Assembly: GCF_009923995.1 (NCBI RefSeq)
Contig: NZ_RFSK01000016.1
Location: 1 to 64,000 of the forward strand
Direction: 5' to 3'
Source of the DNA: Janthinobacterium sp.
GTDB lineage: Bacteria > Pseudomonadota > Gammaproteobacteria > Burkholderiales > Burkholderiaceae_D
DNA length: 64,000 nucleotides
The notes beneath the pieces are model-generated. The model was not told the origin of the DNA. It saw only the letters and a program-made list of their open reading frames with translations, and made no database searches. Of this stretch, positions 36,301 to 43,972 are shown piece by piece; within the stretch, counting starts at the first letter, position 1; the number at the start of each line of letters is the position of its first letter. The position numbers were made by a program, and so were the translations under genes.

Positions 36301-36402
36301 GAAACGCGCGAAGACCACGGCGCCATCGCCCGCAACTACCTGCAGGTGGCTGGCCGCACGGCACCGCGTTCCGTGCGCTTCACGGCTGAATACACCTATT
36401 AA
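33361..36402 (+). CDS. TonB-dependent receptor with N-terminal carboxypeptidase-regulatory-like domain (Oar-type)
   Basis: This 1013-residue outer-membrane receptor has a signal peptide ending QAWAQ and an N-terminal beta-sandwich of the carboxypeptidase-regulatory type (about 38-110, STIFGEVSAPAGATVVLQNLATG...DASGRYVANSMPPGRYAVRV). The plug follows (NGVIFTAKELKALPVGNDVASIVQLTPGVS, SGGYGSEFGRSTGGVINITTKSGG) and a large barrel ending TAEYTY. This architecture is found in Oar-like and SusC-like receptors for large ligands. The start at 33361 follows GGAGAG; upstream open frame is only the promoter region. The next gene is a GH109 enzyme 64 bases on, so its ligand is probably an N-acetylgalactosamine glycan. 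Confidence 0.87.
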   Translation: MHSTRLKLRDISRAAAIVIALAAGVPGQAWAQSNATSTIFGEVSAPAGATVVLQNLATGVQRTLTPDASGRYVANSMPPGRYAVRVLRAGTVEATQEVEALIGAGAEANFGPASAAGPVGQEQTVVVKASRNPIDVSNTNNGVIFTAKELKALPVGNDVASIVQLTPGVSRGTNSVYGNAPSIGGSGQSENAFYVNGFPITNILTQVGASELPFGAISNMQVLSGGYGSEFGRSTGGVINITTKSGGNKVEFGGKVSIIPRSLKGDPENTYYPNTGANPKTDGNLLYWNRDNGSTSKVVGLYGSGPLIKNKLFAFVALEQTRTDGQAVAAAADAGTALSRGWSTSQSKVDRMMAKLDYNLTDDHHFEYTKLYDRTRTDSQSYGYSYDTHASNGIQSGKGESTTNCCGSSAAPGANIDIFKYTGYLTDNLTVTAMMGESRTSHRRTPNGYDPLLAQTSSNASTQVPGLSYANPQTVTGTLIDPSSEDRQKAKRLDLEYKLGKHSLRGGIDRIDVESKVGLSLAGGYRWSYQKAADPNRAINGAFETPAQGGGYGAQGYYVSKDLNANLARPTSVQSAQYIQDHYQVTERVLLDLGLRREQFTNYSTDGVAFISQRNMIAPRVGATWDYLGDGTLKFFANGGRYHLPVPSNLSSNMASPFLATSEMFTYTGVDPVTGAPTGLHAISKPYSANNAYGQSRDAREVTAIGLKPLSQDEFSLGFERALSKKLVVGASVLYRKLNDTNDDVCDERPLQAWATRNSVDTSNWGGFQCAIINPGRDNSLMVDFDDGKGLRRVDISAAEWGNPLPSRTYRALNLFVEHPYTNGWYGKLTYTLSGLKGNMEGQTDSIGGGDVGLTVSDDHKELMYNAYGYLPGDHRHAFKAYGFMQVLPDVTVGANMSLISGAPRNCIGALPDDLKFENDYGDSYFYCNGKPAPRGSQGRLPWQAQLDMNVAYTPSAIKGLSLKVDVFNVFNSQTVTRYNETREDHGAIARNYLQVAGRTAPRSVRFTAEYTY

Positions 36403-36466
36403 CCGCATGCCGGCCTGCCTTGCGGCGGGCCGGCCCATGATTACCAACGGAAGTGAGAAGAGACCA

Positions 36467-37858
36467 ATGACGACACAATTCAATCGCCGCAATTTCCTGT
36501 CCGCCAGCGCCGCGCTGGCCGGTGGCGCCATGGCCGGCAGCGCACTGCTGCCTGGCGGCGCCGTCGCCGCCCCGGCCGCCGGCCGCGACAAGGTCCGCCT
36601 GGGCGTGATCGGCACGGGCATGCGCGGGCAGGTGCTGCTGGCCGAACTGGTGCGCCGCGATGACGTGGAAGTGGTGGCGCTGTGCGATATCGAACCGATC
36701 ATGCTCAAGCACGCGCTGGGCCAGGTGGAAAAGGCCGGCAAGCCCCGTCCGCGCACGTATGGCGAAGACCGCGATCAGAAAGCCTACAAGCGCATGCTGG
36801 ACGCGGGCGGCCTCGATGGCGTGATCATCGCCACGCCGTGGGAATTCCACGCGCCGATGGCGATCGCCGCCATGCAGGCAAAGGTCGCCGTCGGCTGCGA
36901 AGTGGTGGCCGGCATCACCCTGCAAGACCACTGGGACGTCCTGAATACCCAGCTGAAAACGGGCACGCCGTACATGTTGCTGGAAAACGTATGCTACCGT
37001 CGCGACGTGATGGCGGCGCTGCAGATGGTGCGCGCCGGCCTGTTCGGCGAACTGGTGCACCTGCAAGGCGGCTACCAGCACGATTTGCGCGCCGTCAAAT
37101 TCAACAGCGGCAATCCGGCCAAGCCGTACGGCGGCGGCGTGGAATTCGGCGAAAAGGGCTGGTCGGAAGCCCATTGGCGCACGCAGCATTCGGTCGAACG
37201 CAATGGCGAGCTGTATCCGAGCCACGGCATCGGCCCGTGCGCCATGTACACCAACATCAACCGCGGCAACCGTTTTACGCGCATCAACGCCTTCGCCACC
37301 AAGGCGCGCGGCCTGCACGACTACATCGTCAAGCAACCGGGCGGCGCGCAGCACGCGAACGCCAAGGTCAAGTTCAAGCTGGGCGACGTGGTCACGACCA
37401 CCCTGGCATGCGAAAACGGCGAAACCATCATCCTGCAGCACGACACGAGCCTGCCGCGCCCGTACTCGCTGGGCTTCCGCGTGCAAGGCACGGACGGCCT
37501 GTGGATGGACTTGAATAATGCCATCCATATCGAAGGCGTCAGCAAGCCGCACCAGTGGGATGACTTCAAGGCTTACCAGGACAAGTACGACCATCCCGTG
37601 TGGCGCAAGTATGCGGCGCAGGCCGAGGGCGCGGGCCACGGCGGCATGGACTTCTTCGTCATCCACGCCTTTGTCGAAGCCCTCAAGGCCAACGCGCCGA
37701 TGCCGATCGATATCTATGATGCCGTGACGTGGAGCGCCATCACGCCCCTGTCCGAACAGTCGATCGCCGCCAACTTCCAGACCCTGGACTTCCCCGACTT
37801 CACGGGCGGGCAGTGGAAGTCGCGCAAGCCGATCTTCGCCCTCGACGGCAAGTACTAA
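36467..37858 (+). CDS. GH109 family glycosidase, probable NAD-dependent alpha-N-acetylgalactosaminidase
   Basis: This 463-residue enzyme of the Gfo/Idh/MocA fold matches GH109. A Tat signal (NRRNFLSASAALAGGAMAG) is followed by the NAD-binding motif VIGTGMRG (47-54), IATPWEFHAPMA (121-132), GCEVVAG (143-149), ENVCYRRD, the hallmark YPSHGIGPC (250-258), and GHGGMDFF. GH109 enzymes cleave alpha-GalNAc with a tightly bound NAD+ by oxidation, elimination and re-reduction; Tat export fits folding with the cofactor in the cytosol. The start at 36467 follows a GAGAAGAG stretch. It is cotranscribed with the receptor and ends in a strong terminator. Members with other sugar specificities exist, so GalNAc is likely but not certain. 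Confidence 0.87.
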   Translation: MTTQFNRRNFLSASAALAGGAMAGSALLPGGAVAAPAAGRDKVRLGVIGTGMRGQVLLAELVRRDDVEVVALCDIEPIMLKHALGQVEKAGKPRPRTYGEDRDQKAYKRMLDAGGLDGVIIATPWEFHAPMAIAAMQAKVAVGCEVVAGITLQDHWDVLNTQLKTGTPYMLLENVCYRRDVMAALQMVRAGLFGELVHLQGGYQHDLRAVKFNSGNPAKPYGGGVEFGEKGWSEAHWRTQHSVERNGELYPSHGIGPCAMYTNINRGNRFTRINAFATKARGLHDYIVKQPGGAQHANAKVKFKLGDVVTTTLACENGETIILQHDTSLPRPYSLGFRVQGTDGLWMDLNNAIHIEGVSKPHQWDDFKAYQDKYDHPVWRKYAAQAEGAGHGGMDFFVIHAFVEALKANAPMPIDIYDAVTWSAITPLSEQSIAANFQTLDFPDFTGGQWKSRKPIFALDGKY

Positions 37859-37866
37859 GCCTGCAC

Positions 37867-37903
37867 AACCCGCTACCGCGCCTGCCGCCGTAGCGGGTTT
37901 TTT
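37867..37903 (+). terminator. Rho-independent terminator after GH109 gene
   Basis: AACCCGCTAC (37867-37876) pairs perfectly with GTAGCGGGTT (37890-37899) around a 13-nt loop, and six T end at 37903. This closes the receptor-GH109 operon 9 bases after the stop codon. Confidence 0.93.
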
Positions 37904-37993
37904 CTGTCCCTATCCGTTTTTTCAACCGCGGCGTGCGCCGCAGGACGCTCTGCGCCTGCTGCCCGCCGCAAGCTGTACCTCCAGGAGACGTCG

Positions 37994-39304
37994 ATGAAAC
38001 ACAGAAGTGCAGTACTCTACGCAGTCCTTTCCAGCGCACCGCTGCTGCTGGCCGCTTGCGGCAGCAGCGGTGCCGGCGCCAGCGTGATCAAGGCCGAAAC
38101 GGGCCTGGCACCCGTGGCGGGCACGCCGGCTACCGTGGCCCTGGCAGGCAATGCCTTCATCACCAGCGCCGACGCCAGCGCGCAGGAAGTCATCAATGAC
38201 AATGGCCTGGCCAACTGGACCAGCCCGAACACGGTGACGAGCACGTATTTCCGCGTCGGCGCGGCCGGTCCCGTGACGGTGGCGCTCGACGCCCGGCTGG
38301 CCGGCAGCACCAGCAGCGTGGTGCGCGTGACGGTCGACGGCCAGCCTTTCGACGTGGCCCTGGCGGGCACGGCCAGCAAGACGTATGCCGTGGGCACGGT
38401 CAATGTGGCCGCGCCAGGCTATGTGAAGGTGGACTTGCGCGGTGTGAGCAAGGCGGGCGGCTATTTTGGCGACGTCGCGGCGCTGAAGGTGACGTCGAAC
38501 GCCACGCTCAACTACGCCAGCGATCCGGCCAACTACTACTGGTCGCGGCGCGGCCCGTCCGTGCACATGGGCTACACGGTGCCGGCCAATACCGAGTATT
38601 TTTATAACGAGATGACGATACCCCAGGGGCAGGATGCCATCGGCTCTTACTTCATGGCCAATGGCTTCGGCCAGGGCTACATGGGCATCCAGGTAAAATC
38701 GGCCAGCGAGCGCTGGATCCTGTTCTCCGTGTGGGATGCGGATAATGGCGCCAAGACCACCCTGGTGAGCAAGGGTGCGGGCGTGGTCGACAACGCATTC
38801 GGCGGCGAGGGCACGGGCGGCCAGACCTATCTGTCATACAACTGGGCGGCCGGCACCACCTACCGCTTCATCACGCGCGCGCGGCCGGACGGCAACGGCG
38901 GCAGCGACTATTCCGCCTGGTTCTTCGCGCCCGAGACGGGCAAGTGGCGTTACATCGCCACGTGGAAGCGCCCGGCCATCAGCACGTATCTGACGGGCGT
39001 GCACTCTTTCCTCGAGAACTTCATCGACACCAGGGGCTACACGGAACGCCGCGTGCAGTTCGGCAACCAGTGGGCGCGCAATGTGTCGGGTGCGTGGTCG
39101 GAAGTGACGGCCGGGAGGTTCACGGGCGACGCCACGGCCACCAACGCGCAGCGCATGGACTACGCGGGCGGCGTGGAAAACGGCAGGTTCTACCTGCATA
39201 ACGGCGGCTTCTTCGCCGACTACGTGCAAACCGGCCAGAACTTCACGCGGCCCGCGACGGGGCAGGCGCCTGCCGTCGACGTGGCGGCCTTGCCGCTGCA
39301 GTAA
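37994..39304 (+). CDS. DUF3472 lipoprotein with DUF5077-like N-terminal domain
   Basis: This 436-residue predicted lipoprotein has the lipobox LLAAC with Cys22. The N-terminal region (about 45-165) is a DUF5077-like beta-sandwich (STYFRVGAAGPVTVALDARLAG, YVKVDLRGVSKAGGYFGDVAALKV). The rest (about 175-420) is DUF3472: SVHMGYTVPANTEYFYNEMTIP, GSYFMANGFGQGYMGIQVKS, ILFSVWD, and a repeated aromatic pattern suited to glycan binding. DUF3472 proteins recur in polysaccharide utilisation loci but have no proven activity. It follows the GH109 terminator by 90 bases; a GGAGA site precedes the start. A role in binding or debranching the same glycan is an inference from position. Confidence 0.8.
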   Translation: MKHRSAVLYAVLSSAPLLLAACGSSGAGASVIKAETGLAPVAGTPATVALAGNAFITSADASAQEVINDNGLANWTSPNTVTSTYFRVGAAGPVTVALDARLAGSTSSVVRVTVDGQPFDVALAGTASKTYAVGTVNVAAPGYVKVDLRGVSKAGGYFGDVAALKVTSNATLNYASDPANYYWSRRGPSVHMGYTVPANTEYFYNEMTIPQGQDAIGSYFMANGFGQGYMGIQVKSASERWILFSVWDADNGAKTTLVSKGAGVVDNAFGGEGTGGQTYLSYNWAAGTTYRFITRARPDGNGGSDYSAWFFAPETGKWRYIATWKRPAISTYLTGVHSFLENFIDTRGYTERRVQFGNQWARNVSGAWSEVTAGRFTGDATATNAQRMDYAGGVENGRFYLHNGGFFADYVQTGQNFTRPATGQAPAVDVAALPLQ

Positions 39305-39327
39305 GCGCGGTAGCGCCGTAACGCCCA

Positions 39328-39350
39328 CCCCGCGCCTGCCACGCGCGGGG
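39328..39350 (+). terminator. GC-rich hairpin after the DUF3472 gene
   Basis: CCCCGCGC (39328-39335) and GCGCGGGG (39343-39350) pair perfectly with a 7-nt loop. It lacks a T-run. It lies between the DUF3472 stop and the Fur-controlled sigma gene and probably separates the two units. Confidence 0.5.
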
Positions 39351-39395
39351 CAGGGCTTCCTCGGGATGGTTGCGCGGGACCAGGTCGCCAGTTAG

Positions 39396-39414
39396 AATGC
39401 GAATCATTATTATT
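39396..39414 (+). promoter_or_regulatory. Fur box upstream of second fecI
   Basis: The 19-mer aatgcgaatcattattatt closely matches the Fur consensus and ends 18 bases before the GTG start of the sigma gene. Its left half (aatgcgaat) is identical to the left half of the box at 7262, which guards the other fecI. Confidence 0.8.
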
Positions 39415-39432
39415 TGCGCATGAGGATATCCA

Positions 39433-39945
39433 GTGTCGGCTGCCCAATCCGGCGTTCACCAGGAGGTGGGCAGCCTGTACCACGATCATCACCGCTGGCT
39501 GCAGGGATGGCTGCGGCACAAGCTGGGCAACGCCTTTGACGCGGCCGACGTGGCGCACGACACCTTCATGCGCCTGCTTCACCGGGAAGAGCGCATCGCG
39601 GCGCGCGAGCCGCGTGCCTTTCTGACGACGGTGGCCAAGGGCGTGCTGGGCAATCTGTACCGGCGCCGCGACCTGGAAGCGGCCTACCTGGAAACTCTGG
39701 CCAGCCTGCCGGCGCAATGCGCGCCCGACCCGGAAGCGCAGGCGATCCTGCTCGAAGCGCTGTTCGACATCGACCGCCGCCTCGATGGCCTGGCGCCGCC
39801 CGTGCGCCGCGCCTTTTTGCTGTCGCAACTCGATGGCATGCCGCAGGCGGCCATCGCCGCCGAACTGAATGTCTCGCTGGCCACCGTGCAGCGCTACCTG
39901 GTGAAAGCCATGCACCAGTGCTTTTTCGCCCAGCCTCAGGCATGA
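39433..39945 (+). CDS. fecI: ECF RNA polymerase sigma factor, FecI family
   Basis: This 170-residue FecI-type sigma has region 2 at SLYHDHHRWLQGWLRHKL...AADVAHDTFMRLL and region 4 at LLSQLDGMPQAAIAAELNVSLATVQRYLVKAM. Translation probably starts at GTG 39433, 8 bases after TGAGGA; no in-frame ATG lies near the expected N-terminus. A Fur box immediately upstream predicts iron repression. The stop codon overlaps the fecR start (ATGA). It should drive the receptor at 41030. Confidence 0.92.
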   Translation: MSAAQSGVHQEVGSLYHDHHRWLQGWLRHKLGNAFDAADVAHDTFMRLLHREERIAAREPRAFLTTVAKGVLGNLYRRRDLEAAYLETLASLPAQCAPDPEAQAILLEALFDIDRRLDGLAPPVRRAFLLSQLDGMPQAAIAAELNVSLATVQRYLVKAMHQCFFAQPQA

Positions 39946-40946
39946 GCATGGGCTACGGCGCCGCGCCGGAAGCGGCCAGCCTGCAAGCCGTGGAATGGCT
40001 GGTGCGCCTGCAGGCCGGCGATGGCGCGCCCGAGGTGGAGCAGGCGTGGCGGGCCTGGCGCGACAGCGACCCGGAACATGAACAGGCATGGCAGCATATC
40101 GAAGCTTGCATGGCGCGCATGCGCGGCTTGCCCGCGCCGCTGGCGCACGGCACCCTGGCGCGCAAGCCCTTGCACGCGCAGGCGCATGCGGCGCGGCGCC
40201 AGTCCCTGAAACTCCTGGCGCTGCTGGCTGCGGGCGGCGGTGCCTGGCTGGTGGGCGGCGATGAACAGGCGCGCTTCTGGCTGGCCGATTACCGCACCGG
40301 CACGGGCGAACTGCGCCACATCGTGCTGGACGACGGCACGCGCATTGCGATGAATACCGCGTCCAGCATCGACGTGCGCTTCGAGGCTGGCCAGCGCCTG
40401 CTGACGGTATTGCAGGGCGAGATCATGGTCACGACCGCGCGCGATGCCGCCGGCCGGCCTTTCTTCGTGCAGACAGCCCAAGGGCGCCTGCAGCCCGTGG
40501 GCACGCGCTTTGCCGTGCGCGTGGCCGGCGAACGCACGCAGCTGGGCGTGTTCGAGGGCGCCGTCGATATTCTTCCGAGACAGGCATCCGGGGCGGCGCG
40601 CAGGCTGCAGGCCGGCCAGCAGGCCGGCTTCACGGCGGCAGGCATCGGCCCCGTGCAGGCCTTGCCGGCCGGCGCCGATGCGTGGACGGCCGGCATGCTG
40701 GTGGCGCACGACATGCCGCTGGCCGATTTTGTGCAGGAGCTGGCGCGCTACCGCCATGGGCGCCTGGCGTGCGACCCGGCCATCGCCCACCTGCGCGTGT
40801 CCGGCATCTACCCGCTGGCCGACACGGCACAGGTGCTGGACATGCTCGCGCGCACCTTGCCCGTCGATGTGCGCCAGACCACGCGTTTCTGGGTGACGGT
40901 AACGCCGCACAGGCCAGCCGCCGGGCGCGCCCAGAGTGCCGAATAA
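39942..40946 (+). CDS. fecR: FecR-family anti-sigma/signal transducer
   Basis: This 334-residue FecR has a DUF4880-like cytosolic start (LQAVEWLVRLQAGDGAPEVEQAW), one membrane helix near residue 88 (LKLLALLAAGGGAWLV), a periplasmic FecR domain (RHIVLDDGTRIAMNTASSIDVRF, VQTAQGRLQPVGTRFAVRV) and a C-terminal receptor-contact region. Its ATG overlaps the sigma stop by 4 bases; a second ATG at 39948 is possible. It pairs with the receptor 84 bases downstream. The same gene order and domain plan occur in the module at 3222-7227, so the two are paralogous modules with different receptors. Confidence 0.92.
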   Translation: MSMGYGAAPEAASLQAVEWLVRLQAGDGAPEVEQAWRAWRDSDPEHEQAWQHIEACMARMRGLPAPLAHGTLARKPLHAQAHAARRQSLKLLALLAAGGGAWLVGGDEQARFWLADYRTGTGELRHIVLDDGTRIAMNTASSIDVRFEAGQRLLTVLQGEIMVTTARDAAGRPFFVQTAQGRLQPVGTRFAVRVAGERTQLGVFEGAVDILPRQASGAARRLQAGQQAGFTAAGIGPVQALPAGADAWTAGMLVAHDMPLADFVQELARYRHGRLACDPAIAHLRVSGIYPLADTAQVLDMLARTLPVDVRQTTRFWVTVTPHRPAAGRAQSAE

Positions 40947-41029
40947 ATATTTTCAGAAAAGTGAGGGGTTTGCGGTTTTCGCGTGACAAGCACAGTGAAC
41001 CCTTCATTCACTTTCTGGAAAATCGTCCC

Positions 41030-43492
41030 ATGCCAGCTCAAACCTCCTCTCTTTTCCCCGCCGTTTCCGCCCGCTGCCAGCGCAGCGTGGCCGCCATCGC
41101 CGTCAGCCAGGCCCTGTGGCTGCTGGCCGCCGGCGGCACCTTGGCCGTCGCGCCCGTCGCCATGGCCGCCAACGCCGGCCGCGTGCAGATGGACATACCC
41201 GCCGGTACGCTGGAACAGGTGCTGGTGCGTTTCGGCCAGCAGACGGGCACCATGATCTCCTACCAGGCCGCCACGGTGGCGGGCAAGCGCAGCGCCGGGC
41301 TGGCGGGCAGCTACAGCGTGCCCGAAGCGCTGGGCGCCATCGTCGCCGGTGCGGGCCTGCGCGCCGTGCCGCAGGCGAATGGCGGCTACGTGCTGGAAGC
41401 GGCACCGGCCAGCGCCGGCCAGACCATGCCGGAGATGACCGTGACGGCCGCCGCCGAGGCGAAAGGCACGACGGAAGGCAGCGGCTCGTACACGACGCAG
41501 ACCATGCGCTCGGCCACGCGCCTGGGCCTGTCCGTGCGCGAAACGCCGCAAGCCGTCAGCGTGGTGACGCGCCAGCAGATGGATGACCAGAATTTGCAGA
41601 CGGTGGAAGAGGTGCTGCAAAACGCGGCCGGCGTGGCCATCAACCGCTACGACAGCGACCGCACCTCGTTCTTCGCGCGCGGCTTTTCCATCGCCAGCTA
41701 CCAGTACGACGGCATTCCCACCACCGTCGACAATGCCTACAACGTGGGCGACAGCACCCTGGACATGACGGCCTACGACCGGGTCGAGATCGTGCGCGGC
41801 GCCACGGGCCTGCTGACGGGCGCGGGCGAACCGTCGGCCACCATCAACCTGGTGCGCAAGCGCGCCTCGTCGACGCAATTGGCCGGTGTGGCCGCCCTGA
41901 GCCTGGGCTCCTGGCACAATGCGCGCGCCAGCGCGGACCTATCCGCGCCGTTGACGGCGGACGGCAGGGTGCGCGGACGGGTCGTGGCCAGCTACCAGGA
42001 CGCCGAATCGTATGTAAACCTCTATCACGGCAAGAAGGCCATGGCCTACGCCACCGTGGAAGCGGACCTGGCGCCCGGCAGCGTGCTGATCGCCGGCTAT
42101 GAATACCAGGACAACCGCCCGCGCGGTGGCATGTACGGAGGCTTGCCGCTATGGTACGCGGATGGCGAACGGGCCACGTTTTCCCGTTCCACCACCACGG
42201 CCGCTACCTGGAGCCGCTGGTTCAGCAGCAGCCAGACGGCCTTTTTGCGCCTGGAGCAGGCACTGGGCAGCGGCTGGAACCTGACGGCCATGCTGAATCA
42301 CGGCTGGGGCAACTACTCGGCCGCCGAAACCTTCGCGTATACCTGGCCGGACAAGGCGACGGGGCAGGGCGTGACGGGCAGCCCCGGCTTTTATTCGGGC
42401 ACGCGGCGCCAGGACAGCGTCGATGCCTATGTGCAGGGCCCCGTGCAGCTGCTGGGCCGCACGCACGACCTGGCCTTCGGCGTCTCGGGCAGTAACCAGT
42501 TCGCCAGCAATCCGGGTATCTCGGGCGGCAGCGTCGACTATGGCAATTTTGACCAGTGGCAGGGCGTGGCGCCGGAGCCGGACTGGAACGACCCCGACTT
42601 TTACCGCTGGAAGCTGCTCGACACGGTGCAGCAGCGCGGCATCTATGGCACGGCGCGCTTTTCGCTGGCCGATCCCCTGAAGCTGATCGTCGGCGCGCGC
42701 TACAGCCGCTACAAGGCGGACCATGTCGACGACTGGGGCGGCAGCTATGCGTATGCCAAGCACGCCGTCACGCCGTATGCGGGCCTGGTGTGGGATATCG
42801 ATGCGCAGCATGCGCTGTACACCAGCTACAGCAAGATCTTCAAGCCGCAAGGTACCCAGGACCGCTACGGCCGCTACCTCGATCCCGTGCAGGGCAAGAA
42901 CCTGGAAGCGGGCGTGAAGGGGGAGTATTTCGGCGGCAAGCTCAATGCGGCGCTGGCCGTGTTCCGCATCGCGCAAGATGGCCTGGCGCAGGAAGACACG
43001 GGGCATTTCGTGGGCAATTCCCTGACGCAGGCGTATTACGCGGCCGATGGCACCACCAGCAAGGGCGTGGAACTGGACCTGTCCGGCCAGCTGGCGCAGG
43101 GCTGGAACGTGTCGGCCAGCGTGTCGCACGCGGCGGCGGAAGACAACAAGGGCGCGCGCCTGAACAGCTATGTGCCGCAGACCCTGGCCCGCGTGTTTTC
43201 CACCTGGCAGATGCCTGGCGGCTGGCGCGCCCTGTCCGTGGGCGGCGGCGTGAACTGGCAGAGCGGCGCCTACCGCGACGCCACGGGACCGAAGGGCGTC
43301 GAGCGCGTGGCGCAGGGCGGCTACGCCGTGGCCAGCCTGATGGCGAAATACGCGCTGTCGCGCCAGCTGTCCGTGCAGGCGAATATCAACAACCTGTTCG
43401 ACAAACACTACTACAGCCAGGTCGGCATGTATAACCAGGGATACTGGGGCGCGCCGCGCAATGCCAGCGTCACCCTGCGCTACCTCTTCTGA
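41030..43492 (+). CDS. TonB-dependent siderophore receptor with STN domain (FhuE-like)
   Basis: This 820-residue ferric-siderophore receptor has a long signal region (about 1-45, ending AVAPVAMAA) and an STN domain (about 50-125, VQMDIPAGTLEQVLVRFGQQTG). The plug has RETPQAVSVVTRQQMDDQNLQTVEEVL and RVEIVRGATGLLTGAGEPSATINLVRKR, and the barrel ends SVTLRYLF. Plug and barrel motifs such as GGLPLWYADG resemble the receptor at 3222 (GGFPLWYSDG), which points to an ancient duplication and a similar class of ligand. The start at 41030 follows CTGGAAAA. It closes a fecI-fecR-receptor module and should signal through its STN domain. Confidence 0.9.
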   Translation: MPAQTSSLFPAVSARCQRSVAAIAVSQALWLLAAGGTLAVAPVAMAANAGRVQMDIPAGTLEQVLVRFGQQTGTMISYQAATVAGKRSAGLAGSYSVPEALGAIVAGAGLRAVPQANGGYVLEAAPASAGQTMPEMTVTAAAEAKGTTEGSGSYTTQTMRSATRLGLSVRETPQAVSVVTRQQMDDQNLQTVEEVLQNAAGVAINRYDSDRTSFFARGFSIASYQYDGIPTTVDNAYNVGDSTLDMTAYDRVEIVRGATGLLTGAGEPSATINLVRKRASSTQLAGVAALSLGSWHNARASADLSAPLTADGRVRGRVVASYQDAESYVNLYHGKKAMAYATVEADLAPGSVLIAGYEYQDNRPRGGMYGGLPLWYADGERATFSRSTTTAATWSRWFSSSQTAFLRLEQALGSGWNLTAMLNHGWGNYSAAETFAYTWPDKATGQGVTGSPGFYSGTRRQDSVDAYVQGPVQLLGRTHDLAFGVSGSNQFASNPGISGGSVDYGNFDQWQGVAPEPDWNDPDFYRWKLLDTVQQRGIYGTARFSLADPLKLIVGARYSRYKADHVDDWGGSYAYAKHAVTPYAGLVWDIDAQHALYTSYSKIFKPQGTQDRYGRYLDPVQGKNLEAGVKGEYFGGKLNAALAVFRIAQDGLAQEDTGHFVGNSLTQAYYAADGTTSKGVELDLSGQLAQGWNVSASVSHAAAEDNKGARLNSYVPQTLARVFSTWQMPGGWRALSVGGGVNWQSGAYRDATGPKGVERVAQGGYAVASLMAKYALSRQLSVQANINNLFDKHYYSQVGMYNQGYWGAPRNASVTLRYLF

Positions 43493-43507
43493 TGGTGTGA
43501 TTGCTGC

Positions 43508-43885
43508 TTACAGCGGCCAGGCCTGCTTGGTGACGGCGACGGCCACGATGTAGGCGAAGACCAGCACGGCCAGCGCGAACGCGGCGCCGCGCACGGCCGG
43601 CGTCTTGCCCCGTTTCAGGGCGATGGTGCCCAGCACGATGTAGGCCAGCAGCGCGACCAGCTTGGCGGCCAGCCATGGCGCGTTGCCGGGCGACTGGCCG
43701 CTCCACACGGCCAGGGCGATGGCGCTGGCCAGCAGAGCCGTGTCGACCAGGTGCGGCAGCACTTTTACCCAGCGCTGCTGCAGGGCGGGCGAGGCGCGCA
43801 GCATCCAGGCGCCGCGCAGGAGGAACAGCGCGCCGCTGGCGGCGGCGCAGCCCATGTGGAAGTGCTTGAGGCTCAGATAATCCAT
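43508..43885 (-). CDS. SirB2-family membrane protein
   Basis: This 125-residue integral membrane protein has four predicted helices (around GCAAASGALFLLRGAWML, LLASAIALAVW, LVALLAYIVLGTIAL and AFALAVLVFAYIVAVAV). The opening YLSLKHFHMGCAA is the SirB2 signature. SirB2 proteins are widespread in Proteobacteria and of unknown function despite the old name 'invasion gene regulator'. The start at 43885 matches the family N-terminus. It lies back-to-back with the receptor end (16 bases) and stands alone. Confidence 0.85.
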   Translation of the reverse strand: MDYLSLKHFHMGCAAASGALFLLRGAWMLRASPALQQRWVKVLPHLVDTALLASAIALAVWSGQSPGNAPWLAAKLVALLAYIVLGTIALKRGKTPAVRGAAFALAVLVFAYIVAVAVTKQAWPL

Positions 43886-43972
43886 GTGGTGTTGCCAGGT
43901 GCGTTGATTGACGGTGGCGCCAGCATAGCCGCCTTTGCCGCGCCGCGCCATACGCCTTCGGGAGGACGGCCT

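Noticed and set aside
33169-36756. A 1195-codon antisense frame over the Oar-type receptor
   Set aside because: It has low-complexity composition without motifs, and it covers a promoter and a well-defined receptor gene.
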